The notes: a model not told the origin generated them from the sequence alone. Shown: positions 24,801-32,387, numbered from the stretch's first letter. The stretch: 34,158 nucleotides of DNA from Pseudomonas izuensis (GCF_009861505.1 NZ_WTFT01000022.1:144618-178775), one strand, 5' to 3'. Made by a program: numbers and translations.

Positions 24801-26707
24801 TGCTGATGTCCGACAAGCTGCAACTGGTCGCCGCATTCAACCACATGCACATCTTCATCGACCCGAATCCGGATCCGGCAAGCAGCTTCGCCGAGCGTCA
24901 GCGCATGTTCGACCTGCCACGTTCGGCGTGGTCGGATTACGACACCAGCATCATGTCCGAAGGCGGCGGGATCTTCTCCCGCAGCGCGAAGAGCATCGCG
25001 ATTTCCCCGCAGATGCAAGAGCGCTTCGACATCAAGGCCGACAAACTGACCCCGACCGAACTGCTCAATGCCTTGCTCAAGGCACCGGTGGACCTGTTGT
25101 GGAACGGTGGTATCGGTACTTACGTCAAGGCCAGCAGCGAAAGCCACGCCGATGTCGGCGACAAGGCCAACGATGCACTGCGCGTGAATGGCAACGAACT
25201 GCGCTGCAAAGTCGTGGGCGAGGGCGGTAACCTGGGCATGACCCAACTGGGTCGTGTGGAGTTCGGTCTCAATGGCGGTGGTTCCAACACCGACTTCATC
25301 GACAACGCCGGTGGCGTAGACTGCTCCGACCACGAAGTGAACATCAAGATCCTGCTGAACGAAGTGGTTCAGGCCGGTGACATGACCGCCAAGCAGCGTA
25401 ACGAGTTGCTGGCGAGCATGACCGACGAAGTCGGCAACCTGGTGCTGGGCAACAACTACAAGCAGACTCAGGCCCTGTCCCTGGCGGCGCGTCGTGCCCT
25501 GCCACGAATCGCTGAATACAAGCGCCTGATGAACGATCTGGAAGGTCGCGGCAAGCTGGATCGCGCCATCGAGTTCCTGCCGGCCGAAGACGCAATCAAC
25601 GAGCGCGTCGCTGAAGGCCATGGCCTGACCCGTCCAGAGCTGTCGGTGCTGATCTCCTACAGCAAGATCGACCTCAAGGAGCAGTTGCTGGGCTCCCTGG
25701 TGCCGGACGACGACTACCTGACCCGCGACATGGAAACCGCTTTCCCGCCAACCCTGGTGAGCAAGTTCTCCGCTGCCATGCGTCGTCACCGTCTGAAGCG
25801 CGAAATCGTCAGCACCCAGATCGCCAACGATCTGGTGAACCACATGGGCATCACCTTCGTTCAACGACTCAAAGAGTCGACCGGCATGAGCCCGGCGAAC
25901 GTGGCCGGCGCCTACGTGATCGTGCGTGACATCTTCCATCTCCCGCACTGGTTCCGTCAGATTGAAAACCTGGACTACAAGGTTTCCGCCGACGTGCAAC
26001 TGGAGCTGATGGATGAGCTGATGCGTCTGGGCCGTCGCGCCACACGCTGGTTCCTGCGTGCCCGTCGCAACGAGCAGAACGCTGCCCGTGACGTCGCGCA
26101 CTTCGGTCCGCACCTGGCGGCGTTGGGTCTCAAGCTCGACGAGCTGCTCAGTGGCGAGATCCGCGAGACCTGGCAGACCCGTTATCAGGCCTACGTCGCG
26201 GCTGGCGTACCTGAATTGCTGGCGCGCATGGTTGCAGGCACCACGCACCTGTACACGCTGCTGCCGATCATCGAGGCCTCCGACGTGACCGGCCAGGACC
26301 CTGCGGACGTGGCCAAGGCCTACTTCGCCGTGGGCAGCGCGCTGGACATCACCTGGTACCTGCAACAGATCAGCGCTCTGCCGGTTGAAAACAACTGGCA
26401 GGCCCTGGCCCGTGAAGCGTTCCGCGATGACGTCGACTGGCAGCAACGTGCGATCACCATTTCCGTCCTGCAACAGGGCGGCGGCACCCAGGATGTGGAA
26501 ACACGCCTGGTGCATTGGATGGCGCAGCACGAAAGCACGATCGAGCGCTGGCGCGCCATGCTGGTGGAAATCCGCGCCGCCAGTGGCACGGACTACGCCA
26601 TGTACGCGGTGGCCAACCGTGAGTTGCTGGACGTGGCGTTGAGCGGTCAGGCGGTAGTGCCTGCCGCGGCTGCCGCGACCAGTGAAGAGCTGGAACCGGC
26701 CGCCTGA
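21812..26707 (+). CDS. gdhB: NAD-specific glutamate dehydrogenase, 180-kDa class
   Basis: 1631 aa from ATG 21812, the start MAFFTAASKADFQHQLQ that I recall for Pseudomonas GdhB; GGAG at 21800 precedes it. The frame is open to 21764, but the added 16 residues look spurious. It oxidises L-glutamate to 2-oxoglutarate and ammonium with NAD+, a catabolic step in arginine and glutamate use. The long N-terminal region (about 1-700) contains ACT-like regulatory segments (HDLPFLVDSVRTELNRRGY). The catalytic part holds RGGLRWSDREEDFRTEVLGL (about 813 on) and VPVGAKGGF, with Lys850 as a candidate active-site lysine. The NAD-binding part includes VVGVGDMAGDVFGNG, and CKVVGEGGNLGMTQ follows. The C-terminal region (about 1250-1630) is the large helical domain peculiar to this class. 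Monocistronic, with its own terminator. Confidence 0.97.
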   Translation: MAFFTAASKADFQHQLQAALAQHISEQALPQVALFAEQFFGIISLDELTQRRLSDLAGCTLSAWRLLERFDHAQPQVRVYNPDYERHGWQSTHTAVEVLHHDLPFLVDSVRTELNRRGYSIHTLQTTVLSVRRGSKGELLEILPKGTQGDDVLHESLMYLEIDRCANPAELNVLTKELEQVLAEVRVAVGDFEPMKTKVQEILTNLDNSRFAVDADEKSEIKSFLEWLVGNHFTFLGYEEFTVSDEPDGGHIVYDQNSFLGLTRLLRAGMTYDDLRIEDYAVNYLREPKLLTFAKAAHPSRVHRPAYPDYVSIREIDADGKIIKECRFMGLYTSSVYGESVRAIPYIRRKVAEIEHRSGFQAKAHLGKELAQVLEVLPRDDLFQTPVDELFSTVMSIVQIQERNKIRVFLRKDPYGRFCYCLAYVPRDIYSTEVRQKIQQVLMDRLKASDCEFWTFFSESVLARVQLILRVDPKNRLDIDPLQLENEVIQACRSWQDDYSALTVETFGEAQGTNVLADFPKGFPAGYRERFAAHSAVVDMQHLLNLSAKNPLVMSFYQPLGQVSGQRELHCKLYHADTPLALSDVLPILENLGLRVLGEFPYRLRHNNGREFWIHDFAFTAAEGLDLDIQQLNDTLQDAFVHIVRGDAENDAFNRLVLTAGLPWRDVALLRAYARYLKQIRLGFDLGYIASTLNNHTDIARELTRLFKTRFYLARKLSSDDLEQRLEHAILAALDDVQVLNEDRILRRYLDLIKATLRTNFYQTDANGHNKSYFSFKFNPHLIPELPKPVPKFEIFVYSPRVEGVHLRFGNVARGGLRWSDREEDFRTEVLGLVKAQQVKNSVIVPVGAKGGFLPRRLPLGGSRDEIAAEGIACYRIFISGLLDITDNLKDGALVPPANVVRHDDDDPYLVVAADKGTATFSDIANGIAIDYGFWLGDAFASGGSAGYDHKKMGITAKGAWVGVQRHFRERGINVQEDSITVVGVGDMAGDVFGNGLLMSDKLQLVAAFNHMHIFIDPNPDPASSFAERQRMFDLPRSAWSDYDTSIMSEGGGIFSRSAKSIAISPQMQERFDIKADKLTPTELLNALLKAPVDLLWNGGIGTYVKASSESHADVGDKANDALRVNGNELRCKVVGEGGNLGMTQLGRVEFGLNGGGSNTDFIDNAGGVDCSDHEVNIKILLNEVVQAGDMTAKQRNELLASMTDEVGNLVLGNNYKQTQALSLAARRALPRIAEYKRLMNDLEGRGKLDRAIEFLPAEDAINERVAEGHGLTRPELSVLISYSKIDLKEQLLGSLVPDDDYLTRDMETAFPPTLVSKFSAAMRRHRLKREIVSTQIANDLVNHMGITFVQRLKESTGMSPANVAGAYVIVRDIFHLPHWFRQIENLDYKVSADVQLELMDELMRLGRRATRWFLRARRNEQNAARDVAHFGPHLAALGLKLDELLSGEIRETWQTRYQAYVAAGVPELLARMVAGTTHLYTLLPIIEASDVTGQDPADVAKAYFAVGSALDITWYLQQISALPVENNWQALAREAFRDDVDWQQRAITISVLQQGGGTQDVETRLVHWMAQHESTIERWRAMLVEIRAASGTDYAMYAVANRELLDVALSGQAVVPAAAAATSEELEPAA

Positions 26708-26721
26708 TCAGGCGTTGAATG

Positions 26722-26757
26722 AAAAAGCCCCGCATTGAGAAATGCGGGGTTTTTTTT
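26722..26757 (+). terminator. Intrinsic terminator of gdhB
   Basis: CCCCGCATT (26728-26736), loop GAGA and AATGCGGGG (26741-26749) are followed by eight Ts (26750-26757). It begins 14 bp after the stop codon. Confidence 0.96.
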
Positions 26758-26788
26758 GCCTGATGTTTTTATGGTGTCAGTTCTGGCC

Positions 26789-26867
26789 CCATCGCGAGCA
26801 GGCTCACTCCCACATTGGTTTTGCGTCGAACAAAGAACTAATGTGGGAGCGAGCCTGCTCGCGATGG
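26789..26867. repeat. REPIN, GAGCCTGCTCGCG class
   Basis: CCATCGCGAGCAGGCTCACT starts at 26789 and the inverted arm GTGGGAGCGAGCCTGCTCGC ends in GATGG at 26867. It lies between the convergent gdhB and lipoprotein genes. Confidence 0.9.
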
Positions 26868-26878
26868 GAGCATTGATA

Positions 26879-27589
26879 TCAATACAACTTCATGCCCGTT
26901 TTATTATCAATCATCGACACTTTATTTGACGGACTGGTCAATAAATTACTGAGCGACTGGTCAAACTTCTGCAGTGCCCTTACTTGCACATTCTGTTGTT
27001 CGTTTATATCGGCAACTATCTCTTCACTGCGCTTATAGTCCGCCCACACCGGGCTGAGTGCTTTTGCATCATGCCCGCGTGCAGTACCAATGTAGTTGAA
27101 GTTGCTGTCGAAGAAATCCGCGCTGACATTCGCCTCGATATCAGAACTGCGCGAAGTGATGAGTTGACTGCGGCTATCGATCACCGCAACGACGTCTGGT
27201 CTGGCGGCCTTGAGGCTTTGCATGTCCGGATACACCGTGACCGAGCCGAACTGTCGTTGCAACGAGGCCTTGACCCCATCCACGGCCAGGTCCGGATTGG
27301 AGGTGGCTACGTAGGCGTCGTGAATCGACTGAACCAGCAGGCTCTGGCCGAAGCCGGTACCGGCATTGGCCTGGTAATCCTGCAGATAGGCGCGATTGGC
27401 CTGGGTATTGCGGCTGTACACCACGCCCAGGGCAACATTGGCCCCATTGGGAACGCGGGTTGCACTGCTGCGACCTACCGGTTGACTGAAGATACCGTCC
27501 AGCGAAGAAACCGCGGAAGGTGCGGTGGGGATTGAACAACCGGTTAATAAGGCGGTAAGTGTAAACGTACTGACTAGCGCAAGTTTCAT
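26879..27589 (-). CDS. Predicted lipoprotein of unknown function
   Basis: 236 aa from ATG 27589, with CCGGAGAAACACC directly upstream as a good ribosome site; the longer frame to 27691 is not needed. A type II signal MKLALVSTFTLTALLTGCS puts the lipidated cysteine at 18; the +2 residue is serine, so outer-membrane sorting is expected. The mature protein has a central domain with GANVALGVVYSRNTQANRAY, LVQSIHDAYVATSNPDLAVD and DVVAVIDSRSQLITSRSSD, then a coiled C-terminus (EEIVADINEQQNVQVRALQK). The middle part loosely recalls periplasmic lipoproteins of the YajG/CsgG-like kind, but I cannot assign a family. Its 3' end is 12 bp from the REPIN. Confidence 0.8.
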   Translation of the reverse strand: MKLALVSTFTLTALLTGCSIPTAPSAVSSLDGIFSQPVGRSSATRVPNGANVALGVVYSRNTQANRAYLQDYQANAGTGFGQSLLVQSIHDAYVATSNPDLAVDGVKASLQRQFGSVTVYPDMQSLKAARPDVVAVIDSRSQLITSRSSDIEANVSADFFDSNFNYIGTARGHDAKALSPVWADYKRSEEIVADINEQQNVQVRALQKFDQSLSNLLTSPSNKVSMIDNKTGMKLY

Positions 27590-27761
27590 GGTGTTTCTCC
27601 GGTGAAACAACATCAGTCGGAAAGTTGATTGGCCGGTACCAGCCGGCAGTACCCTCAGACTAAACCGTGAACAGTGCAATAAAACAGTCAATATCTGCCA
27701 TTCTCAAGTGGCCAATAGTTTCGTTTGCAGTAAAGGCGTCTCGTTAATTACCCGAGGAAAT

Positions 27762-27795
27762 AAAAAGGCCCGAAACGATCATTCGGGCCTTTTTA
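27762..27795. terminator. Bidirectional intrinsic terminator after the cupin gene
   Basis: AAAAAGGCCCGAA (27762-27774), a 7-nt loop, then TTCGGGCCTTTTTA (27782-27795). On the minus strand it follows the cupin stop (27818) by 22 bp with a T-run. It separates the cupin from the lipoprotein gene. Confidence 0.92.
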
Positions 27796-27817
27796 TTTAT
27801 GGCTGTACGTTCATCGA

Positions 27818-28228
27818 TCAGTTTTTCAAAGGGATCAACACTTTCTCGTCCGGCGACAAGACCATGAACACCAGCAACTTGGCAGGCTGGGTGGTGCTGG
27901 CGTTTTTCGACACCAAATGCTCGGAACCGGCCGGTTCATACCAGAACTCACCCGCCTTATAGGTTACTTCTTTCTCACCTTTTACCTGGGACGTAATGGA
28001 CCCCTCGAGGACGTAAGCCATGGCTGTACCATCGTGCTTGTGGGCAATGGACGATTGGCCGGGCTTGTAGTCGACTTCAATCATCAAGGCCTTTTTGCCC
28101 GGTACGTTTTTCAGCATTTGATCCTGCAATATCGTGACCTTTTCCGATGGGTCATGGGCAAATGCCGAGGTGGAAACGGCCAGGGTCAGGGCAACAAGGG
28201 GAGCGGCACAGAAGCGCAAAACGTTCAT
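27818..28228 (-). CDS. Secreted small cupin-domain protein
   Basis: 136 aa. A signal peptide at about 1-24 (VALTLAVSTSAFA) precedes a single cupin barrel. Cupin motif 1 is GQSSIAHKHDGTAMAYVLEG, giving His63, His65 and Glu75; motif 2 is GEFWYEPAGSEHLVS with His104. These four would bind one metal ion. Periplasmic location is inferred. Related exported cupins are annotated simply as cupin-domain proteins; the reaction, if any, is unknown. It ends at a strong terminator and starts about 110 bp from the REPIN pair, so it is probably monocistronic. Confidence 0.88.
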   Translation of the reverse strand: MNVLRFCAAPLVALTLAVSTSAFAHDPSEKVTILQDQMLKNVPGKKALMIEVDYKPGQSSIAHKHDGTAMAYVLEGSITSQVKGEKEVTYKAGEFWYEPAGSEHLVSKNASTTQPAKLLVFMVLSPDEKVLIPLKN

Positions 28229-28338
28229 GGTTCATTACCTGCGGTGGATGAGTGGTCAGGAACCAATCTAGTGCGCTACGGGGGGCAATCAAACAGCCAA
28301 TGTTCGGGAAGGACAGGGGACCAATCATCACGTTGCCT

Positions 28339-28415
28339 GTAGGAGCCGGCTTGCTGGCGAACCCGGCGGCGCGGTGTGCCAGACACGCCGCTTTCGCTGG
28401 CAAGCCAGCTCCTAC
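28339..28415. repeat. REPIN, GCTGGCTTGCCAGC class (first of a tandem pair)
   Basis: GTAGGAGCCGGCTTGCTGGC starts at 28339 and the inverted arm ends GCAAGCCAGCTCCTAC at 28415. A second, diverged copy with the same spacer sequence (GCGGTGTGCCAGA) follows 27 bp later. The 312-bp stretch 28229-28540 holds these two repeats and no gene that I can support. Confidence 0.88.
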
Positions 28416-28442
28416 AGGGAACAGCGGATTGGATACGGTTCT

Positions 28443-28534
28443 GTAGGAGCCGGCTTGCTGGCGAACCAGGCGACGCGGTGTGCCAGATGCGCCGCTTTTG
28501 CTGCGGTGCGGCGATCCGACAAGCCAGCGCCTAC
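28443..28534. repeat. Diverged REPIN (second of a tandem pair)
   Basis: The left arm GTAGGAGCCGGCTTGCTGGC (28443 on) is identical to that of the first copy, but the right arm is interrupted: TTTTGCTG is followed by an extra CGGTGCGGCGATCCGA before CAAGCCAGCGCCTAC. The insertion and the CTCC-to-CGCC change suggest a decayed element. Confidence 0.8.
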
Positions 28535-28540
28535 AGGGAG

Positions 28541-28834
28541 TTAGCGGATGGGAAAGCTGTTGAAGTCGACGGCATTGGCCAGTTGGCAATCGATCAGGTC
28601 GATGAAGCCTTGCACTTGAGGGCTGTTGAAATGCGATTGCATCGCCGCTTCCGATTGCCAGTGGGCGCTGACGGTCCAGCGGTTACTGTCCTCAGGGCAG
28701 CGGTCGACCATATAGGAGTCACAGCCCGGTAGTTCGCGCAGGGTATCGACAATCTTTTGCAATTGCTTACCCAGTTCATCCGAGCGGCCGGCGACGGCCT
28801 GCACCTTTACGGTATTGATCACTTTGTAGGACAT
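28541..28834 (-). CDS. Antibiotic biosynthesis monooxygenase (ABM)-like protein
   Basis: 97 aa with CAGGAGTG about 8 bp upstream of ATG 28834. It has the small ferredoxin-like ABM fold: VINTVKVQAVAGRSDELGKQ, then LRELPGCDSYMVDRCPED, a WTVSAHWQSEAAMQSHFNSP strand-helix segment and a C-terminal strand. ABM-fold proteins include quinol monooxygenases, haem-degrading enzymes and many of unknown role. No haem-ligand pattern is evident, so a small-molecule oxygenase or merely structural role is open. It follows the MocR gene (start 30392, stop 28959) by 125 bp in the same direction. Confidence 0.85.
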   Translation of the reverse strand: MSYKVINTVKVQAVAGRSDELGKQLQKIVDTLRELPGCDSYMVDRCPEDSNRWTVSAHWQSEAAMQSHFNSPQVQGFIDLIDCQLANAVDFNSFPIR

Positions 28835-28958
28835 TGGCTCACACTCCTGAATCAGGCCGGACGAATCCTGCTCATTGAGGGATAACGCTTATGCAGGATA
28901 GGCCCGTACCCCCGGACCACCAATAGCCAATCGCCGGATAAAGCCGCAGTCCAATCCG

Positions 28959-30392
28959 TCAGGCGACTTGTTGCAAAATGTCCCTCAGACGATCCAGGGC
29001 AATGTCGATGTCCAGGGTCTCGATGGCGCCAAAACCGAGGAAAAACCCGGCCTGGGGCGCTTGCTGGTAGTAAAAGCTGTCGATGGCATAGAGCCCGACT
29101 TCAACTTTTTTCGCCAGTTCGATCACCAGTGGCACGTCGATCGGTACTTTGCACAACACCACCATGTGAAAACCGGCCCTGGTCGGCACTGCATCAAGCC
29201 AGGGGAAGAGATCGCCGGCCATGCGCGCCAGGATCCGGTCACGTCTGCCCGCATAAATCGTATGGCAGCGGCGAATGTGCTTGAGCAGGCAGCCTTCAGC
29301 GATGAACTTGGCCAGCGCCCATTGGGGCAGGGTGGAGGTGTGCAGATCGGTGAGCTGTTTGGCACGCACCACCGCTTCGAGGATCGCTGGCGGCAGAATC
29401 GCATAACCCAGGCGCAGCTCCGGCAACAGGGTTTTCGAAAAGGTCCCGACGTAGGCGACGATCCCGCGCTCATCCATGCTTTGCAGCGAGTCCGTCGGTC
29501 GACCTTCGTAGCGGAATTCGCTGTCATAGTCGTCCTCGATGATGATTGCCCCCAGTTCATGGGCCTTGGCCAGCAGCGCTACCCGCCGTTCCTGGCTCAT
29601 GGGCATGCCCAGGGGAAACTGGTGCGAAGGGGTGACGTAAATCAGCCGTGTGCCAAGGGGGATCTTGTCCACCTGGATGCCCTCGGCATCCACCGGAACG
29701 CCGATCACCGTGGCACCGTGGGTGCCGAACAGCAGGCGTGCCGGTGGATAGCCGGGGTCTTCCATGGCCACGATGCTGCCGGGCCGTGTGAGCACGCGGG
29801 AGATCAGGTCCAGGGCTTGCTGGGCGCCATTGCACACCACCACATCCTCATCCTGGCAATTGACCCCGCGGGAAAACGCGATGTGCCGCGCAATGGCATT
29901 GCGCAGTGCCGGTAAACCTTCGGCCAGACTGTAAAAACCCTTCGACGCGGCGATCTGGCGCAAGGCGTGGGAGGTACAGCGTCGCCAATCGTCCTGGGGG
30001 AATTGGCCCTTGCTGGTGGCGCCGCCGATAAAGTCATAGCGCAGCGAGCCTTCCAGCGTCGGGTGACGTAAAAACACCGGCAGGTTGCGCCAGGATTCGA
30101 TCACTTCGAAACCGGCCAGGTCGCAATGGCTCTGCTTGCGCTCGATTTTAGAGGTCCGGGCGTTGACGTACGTGCCTTTGCCGATCACCCCGGTGAGGAA
30201 ATTCTCGTAGGTCAGTTGGGCGTAGGTATCGGAAATGGTCTTGCGCGAAATGCCCAGCTGCTCGGCCAGCAAGCGGCTGGGCGGGAGCTGCGTCCCGGCG
30301 GCCAGACGACCCGATTCGATGGCGCTGCGCAGTTGGTTGTACAACTGGCCCGCCAGATCCTTGCGTCCATTGATGACAACGTGTAGTTCCAT
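28959..30392 (-). CDS. MocR-family regulator (GntR HTH plus class I aminotransferase domain)
   Basis: 477 aa from ATG 30392 (MELHVVINGRKDLAGQLYNQ); an upstream in-frame ATG at 30449 adds an unlikely 19 residues. The winged helix at about 12-78 includes LPPSRLLAEQLGISRKTI and GKGTYV. A linker is followed by a fold-type I PLP domain with IIEDDYDSEFRYEG and the PLP lysine in TFSKTLLPELRLGY (Lys320). Members of this family (GabR, PdxR, TauR) use the bound cofactor as sensor rather than for catalysis. It is divergent from the AhpD-like gene at 30598, the usual genomic sign that it controls that neighbour. The effector is unknown. Confidence 0.93.
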   Translation of the reverse strand: MELHVVINGRKDLAGQLYNQLRSAIESGRLAAGTQLPPSRLLAEQLGISRKTISDTYAQLTYENFLTGVIGKGTYVNARTSKIERKQSHCDLAGFEVIESWRNLPVFLRHPTLEGSLRYDFIGGATSKGQFPQDDWRRCTSHALRQIAASKGFYSLAEGLPALRNAIARHIAFSRGVNCQDEDVVVCNGAQQALDLISRVLTRPGSIVAMEDPGYPPARLLFGTHGATVIGVPVDAEGIQVDKIPLGTRLIYVTPSHQFPLGMPMSQERRVALLAKAHELGAIIIEDDYDSEFRYEGRPTDSLQSMDERGIVAYVGTFSKTLLPELRLGYAILPPAILEAVVRAKQLTDLHTSTLPQWALAKFIAEGCLLKHIRRCHTIYAGRRDRILARMAGDLFPWLDAVPTRAGFHMVVLCKVPIDVPLVIELAKKVEVGLYAIDSFYYQQAPQAGFFLGFGAIETLDIDIALDRLRDILQQVA

Positions 30393-30488
30393 ACCGGCCA
30401 AGCTCCGGAGCAATTGAGGCGCGTGTGCGTCGCGCCAGATTACCCTCATCCGGCTGTCATGCAGAAGTTGCGTGGCGCAAAAACCGTC

Positions 30489-30538
30489 AATTGGTCTGGT
30501 GCCGGGTGGTCCATGGAAAATCCGCAGAATTGGATCTG
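30489..30538. promoter_or_regulatory. Direct repeats between the MocR and AhpD-like genes (candidate operator)
   Basis: AATTGG-TCTG (30489-30498) and AATTGGATCTG (30528-30538) are direct repeats spaced about four helical turns apart, start to start, in the 205-bp divergent region. MocR regulators such as GabR bind direct repeats, so this is a reasonable operator candidate. A related GTGGTCCAT lies between them. Confidence 0.35.
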
Positions 30539-30597
30539 TAACATAAACGCATCAGCCACTACCGTTAGAGCACATCATCGCTGCCCGAGGTCGCTCC

Positions 30598-31038
30598 ATG
30601 AACCCCCGCCTGGATTACTACAGCGCTTCACCCAAAGCGATGAAAGCGATGATCGCCATGGAGGCCCTGGCCAGCAGTCTGAGCATCGAACCGGCGTTGT
30701 TGCACCTGATCAAGATCCGCGCGTCGCAGCTCAACGGTTGTGCGTTCTGTACGGACATGCACTCGGTGGATGCCCGGCGCCTCGGCGAGACTGACCGACG
30801 TCTGTATTCCATCGTAGTCTGGCGCGACAGCAACTTCTTCAACCCGCGCGAACGCGCAGCCCTGGCCTGGACCGAGGCGGTGACATTGCTCTCGCAAAAC
30901 CCTGTGCCCGACGACGTCTACGAACAGGCGCGGGGGCAGTTCAGCGAAGGTGAACTGGTGGACCTGACCATTGCCGTGACCACCATCAATAGCTGGAATC
31001 GTTTGGCCGTGAGCTTTCGGCAAAGCCCGAGTACCTGA
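30598..31038 (+). CDS. Carboxymuconolactone decarboxylase / AhpD-like protein
   Basis: 146 aa, preceded by CCGAGG at good spacing. The CxxC-xxx-H site CAFCTDMHS (Cys48, Cys51, His55) is the AhpD-like peroxidatic/thiol centre, and IKIRASQLNGCAFC is the family signature; WRDSNFFNPRERAALAWTEAVT follows. Such proteins are alkylhydroperoxidase-type thiol reductases rather than true lactone decarboxylases. Cytosolic, no signal. It is divergent from the MocR regulator and probably its target. A REPIN follows 19 bp after the stop; no hairpin-plus-T terminator is visible. Confidence 0.92.
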   Translation: MNPRLDYYSASPKAMKAMIAMEALASSLSIEPALLHLIKIRASQLNGCAFCTDMHSVDARRLGETDRRLYSIVVWRDSNFFNPRERAALAWTEAVTLLSQNPVPDDVYEQARGQFSEGELVDLTIAVTTINSWNRLAVSFRQSPST

Positions 31039-31057
31039 ATAAAGCCTCTCGACATTG

Positions 31058-31154
31058 TAGGAGCTGGCTTGCCAGCGATGATCGCGAACGATTACGCGTT
31101 TTGCCGGGCTAGACGCGTCGTTCTCGGATCCTTCGCTGGCAAGCCAGCTCCTGC
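31058..31154. repeat. REPIN, GCTGGCTTGCCAGC class
   Basis: GTAGGAGCTGGCTTGCCAGC starts at 31058 and the inverted arm ends GCAAGCCAGCTCCTGC at 31154. It lies between the convergent ends of the AhpD-like gene and the 115-aa gene. Confidence 0.9.
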
Positions 31155-31167
31155 AAAGCACTCCTGT

Positions 31168-31515
31168 TTATTGACCCATTAGCAACGGCGAGGTTGCGGG
31201 TGTGCTGGCGGGCCTTTGGGGTTTGACCGATGTGCCGAACGTATTGCCCATGCGCGTACTGGTGGCCGCCGGGGTCGCCAGGCCGAGCTGGTTCGGCGGT
31301 CGCTTGTCGATTGGCACGTTCATGCCTTCCTGATTGTTCCGTGCAGCGGCCGCCCCTTGGGGGTTGTTGCCCATTTGCTGACTCAGGCAGCTGTAGTCCG
31401 GCGCCCTGTAGCCGCCGACAGAGACGTCTACACAGCCGAGCGGCTCTTGAGCCTGCGCCAGCGATATTCCGATCATCAGCAGCGAGCCTGCTGCCACGTT
31501 CAATCGAGTATTCAT
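31168..31515 (-). CDS. Small secreted protein (115 aa), unknown function
   Basis: 115 aa from ATG 31515, preceded by CCAGGAGGCC (strong ribosome site). The signal peptide MNTRLNVAAGSLLMIGISLAQA is cleaved near 22. The mature part begins QEPLGCVDVSVGGYRAPDYSC, has two cysteines, and becomes low-complexity, rich in N, Q, P and T (QQMGNNPQGAAAARNNQEGM), ending in TSPLLMGQ. No family known to me. It is divergent from the vreA-like gene across 122 bp, so shared control with the sigma/anti-sigma cassette is possible. Confidence 0.75.
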   Translation of the reverse strand: MNTRLNVAAGSLLMIGISLAQAQEPLGCVDVSVGGYRAPDYSCLSQQMGNNPQGAAAARNNQEGMNVPIDKRPPNQLGLATPAATSTRMGNTFGTSVKPQRPASTPATSPLLMGQ

Positions 31516-31605
31516 TGATGGCCTCCTGGCCGGCCCTGGGGGGCCGCGCATGCCTGAGTCTAGAGCAAAGCGACTGACGGTCTCGTGATGGTTTTTTTGC
31601 ACCGT

Positions 31606-31623
31606 CCGTCACATCAGGTTCAT
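31606..31623 (+). promoter_or_regulatory. Weak candidate Pho box upstream of the vreA-like gene
   Basis: CCGTCAC-ATCA-GGTTCAT matches the 7-4-7 PhoB layout (CTGTCAT-N4-CTGTCAT) at 9 of 14 positions. Checked because the P. aeruginosa vre system is phosphate/PhoB controlled. The site is so close to ATG 31638 that it would fit better if translation began further downstream, for example at TTG 31704. Low confidence. Confidence 0.22.
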
Positions 31624-31637
31624 ACACAGCCATCAGG

Positions 31638-32387
31638 ATGACGGTTTTCAGGGATTGCTCAGCCGTGCAGCGAGGCCGAACCAGGGACGGGCGCCAGATT
31701 TCATTGACCGCAGTTCGCCGGGCTTGTCTGGTGTTGCTGTTTTGGTCGATGGGGATGACCGTGGTGGCCGGCACTATTGATGCGCGCGCAACCCGGGAGC
31801 TGGACATTCCGGCGCAGGCACTGAACAGCGCGCTTGAACAGTTCAGTCGATCGACCGGTATGGCTGTTCTCGTGGATCGTGAGTTGACCCGCGGTCGGCG
31901 CTCGATCGCGGTCAATGGGCGTTTCAGCGCTACCGATGGCCTGAGCCTGATGCTCAGCGGCAGCGGGCTGATGGTCCGGTACGCCAGAGCGGACGCCTTC
32001 ACCTTGCAAGCGGCCCGGGTGACCGAGGTGCCAGCGTCAACTACGCCATCTGCAAAGGAGGCGCAACGGCTTGGCAGTAGTTATGCGACATCGATTCAAA
32101 CGGCTATCGAACGCCGGCTGTGCCGTTCAGCATTAATCCGGCCGGGCAGTTTTCGGGCACTTTTACAGTTGTGGATCGGCCGTGACGGTGTGGTTCAACA
32201 CAGCCGTCTGGTCAGCTCTACCGGGGATGTGCAGCGCGACGCCGCGCTGGTGGAAAGTTTACGTAACCTTGATATCGAACGCCCGGTGCCTGGCTCTGTC
32301 GCCCAACCGGTCACCCTGCTTTTGCTGCCGGAGTCTTCAGGGAAACGCATGGAATGCACACCGAGGAAAGGAGTTTCCGGGGGATGA
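31638..32387 (+). CDS. vreA: VreA-like signalling protein: STN domain plus TonB-like C-terminus
   Basis: 249 aa from ATG 31638. A hydrophobic signal (about 29-45, CLVLLFWSMGMTVVAG) leads to the periplasm. Residues about 54-125 form an STN domain (LDIPAQALNSALEQFSRSTG, then SIAVNGRFSATDGLSLML), the fold normally found at the N-terminus of TonB-dependent transducers. Residues about 147-232 resemble a TonB C-terminal domain (LQLWIGRDGVVQHSRLVSS, RDAALVESLRNLDIERPVP). There is no beta-barrel. This combination, directly before an ECF sigma gene and a FecR-type gene, is that of VreA of the P. aeruginosa PUMA3 system. The start is uncertain: no clear ribosome site serves ATG 31638, and TTG 31704 would place the signal peptide at the N-terminus. 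The stop overlaps the next start (ATGA). Confidence 0.72.
   Translation: MTVFRDCSAVQRGRTRDGRQISLTAVRRACLVLLFWSMGMTVVAGTIDARATRELDIPAQALNSALEQFSRSTGMAVLVDRELTRGRRSIAVNGRFSATDGLSLMLSGSGLMVRYARADAFTLQAARVTEVPASTTPSAKEAQRLGSSYATSIQTAIERRLCRSALIRPGSFRALLQLWIGRDGVVQHSRLVSSTGDVQRDAALVESLRNLDIERPVPGSVAQPVTLLLLPESSGKRMECTPRKGVSGG

Noticed and set aside
21782..26530. Two very long minus-strand frames (705 and 856 codons) opposite gdhB
   Set aside because: They mirror the gdhB codon frame, have low-complexity H/Q/V composition and no recognisable domain or ribosome site.
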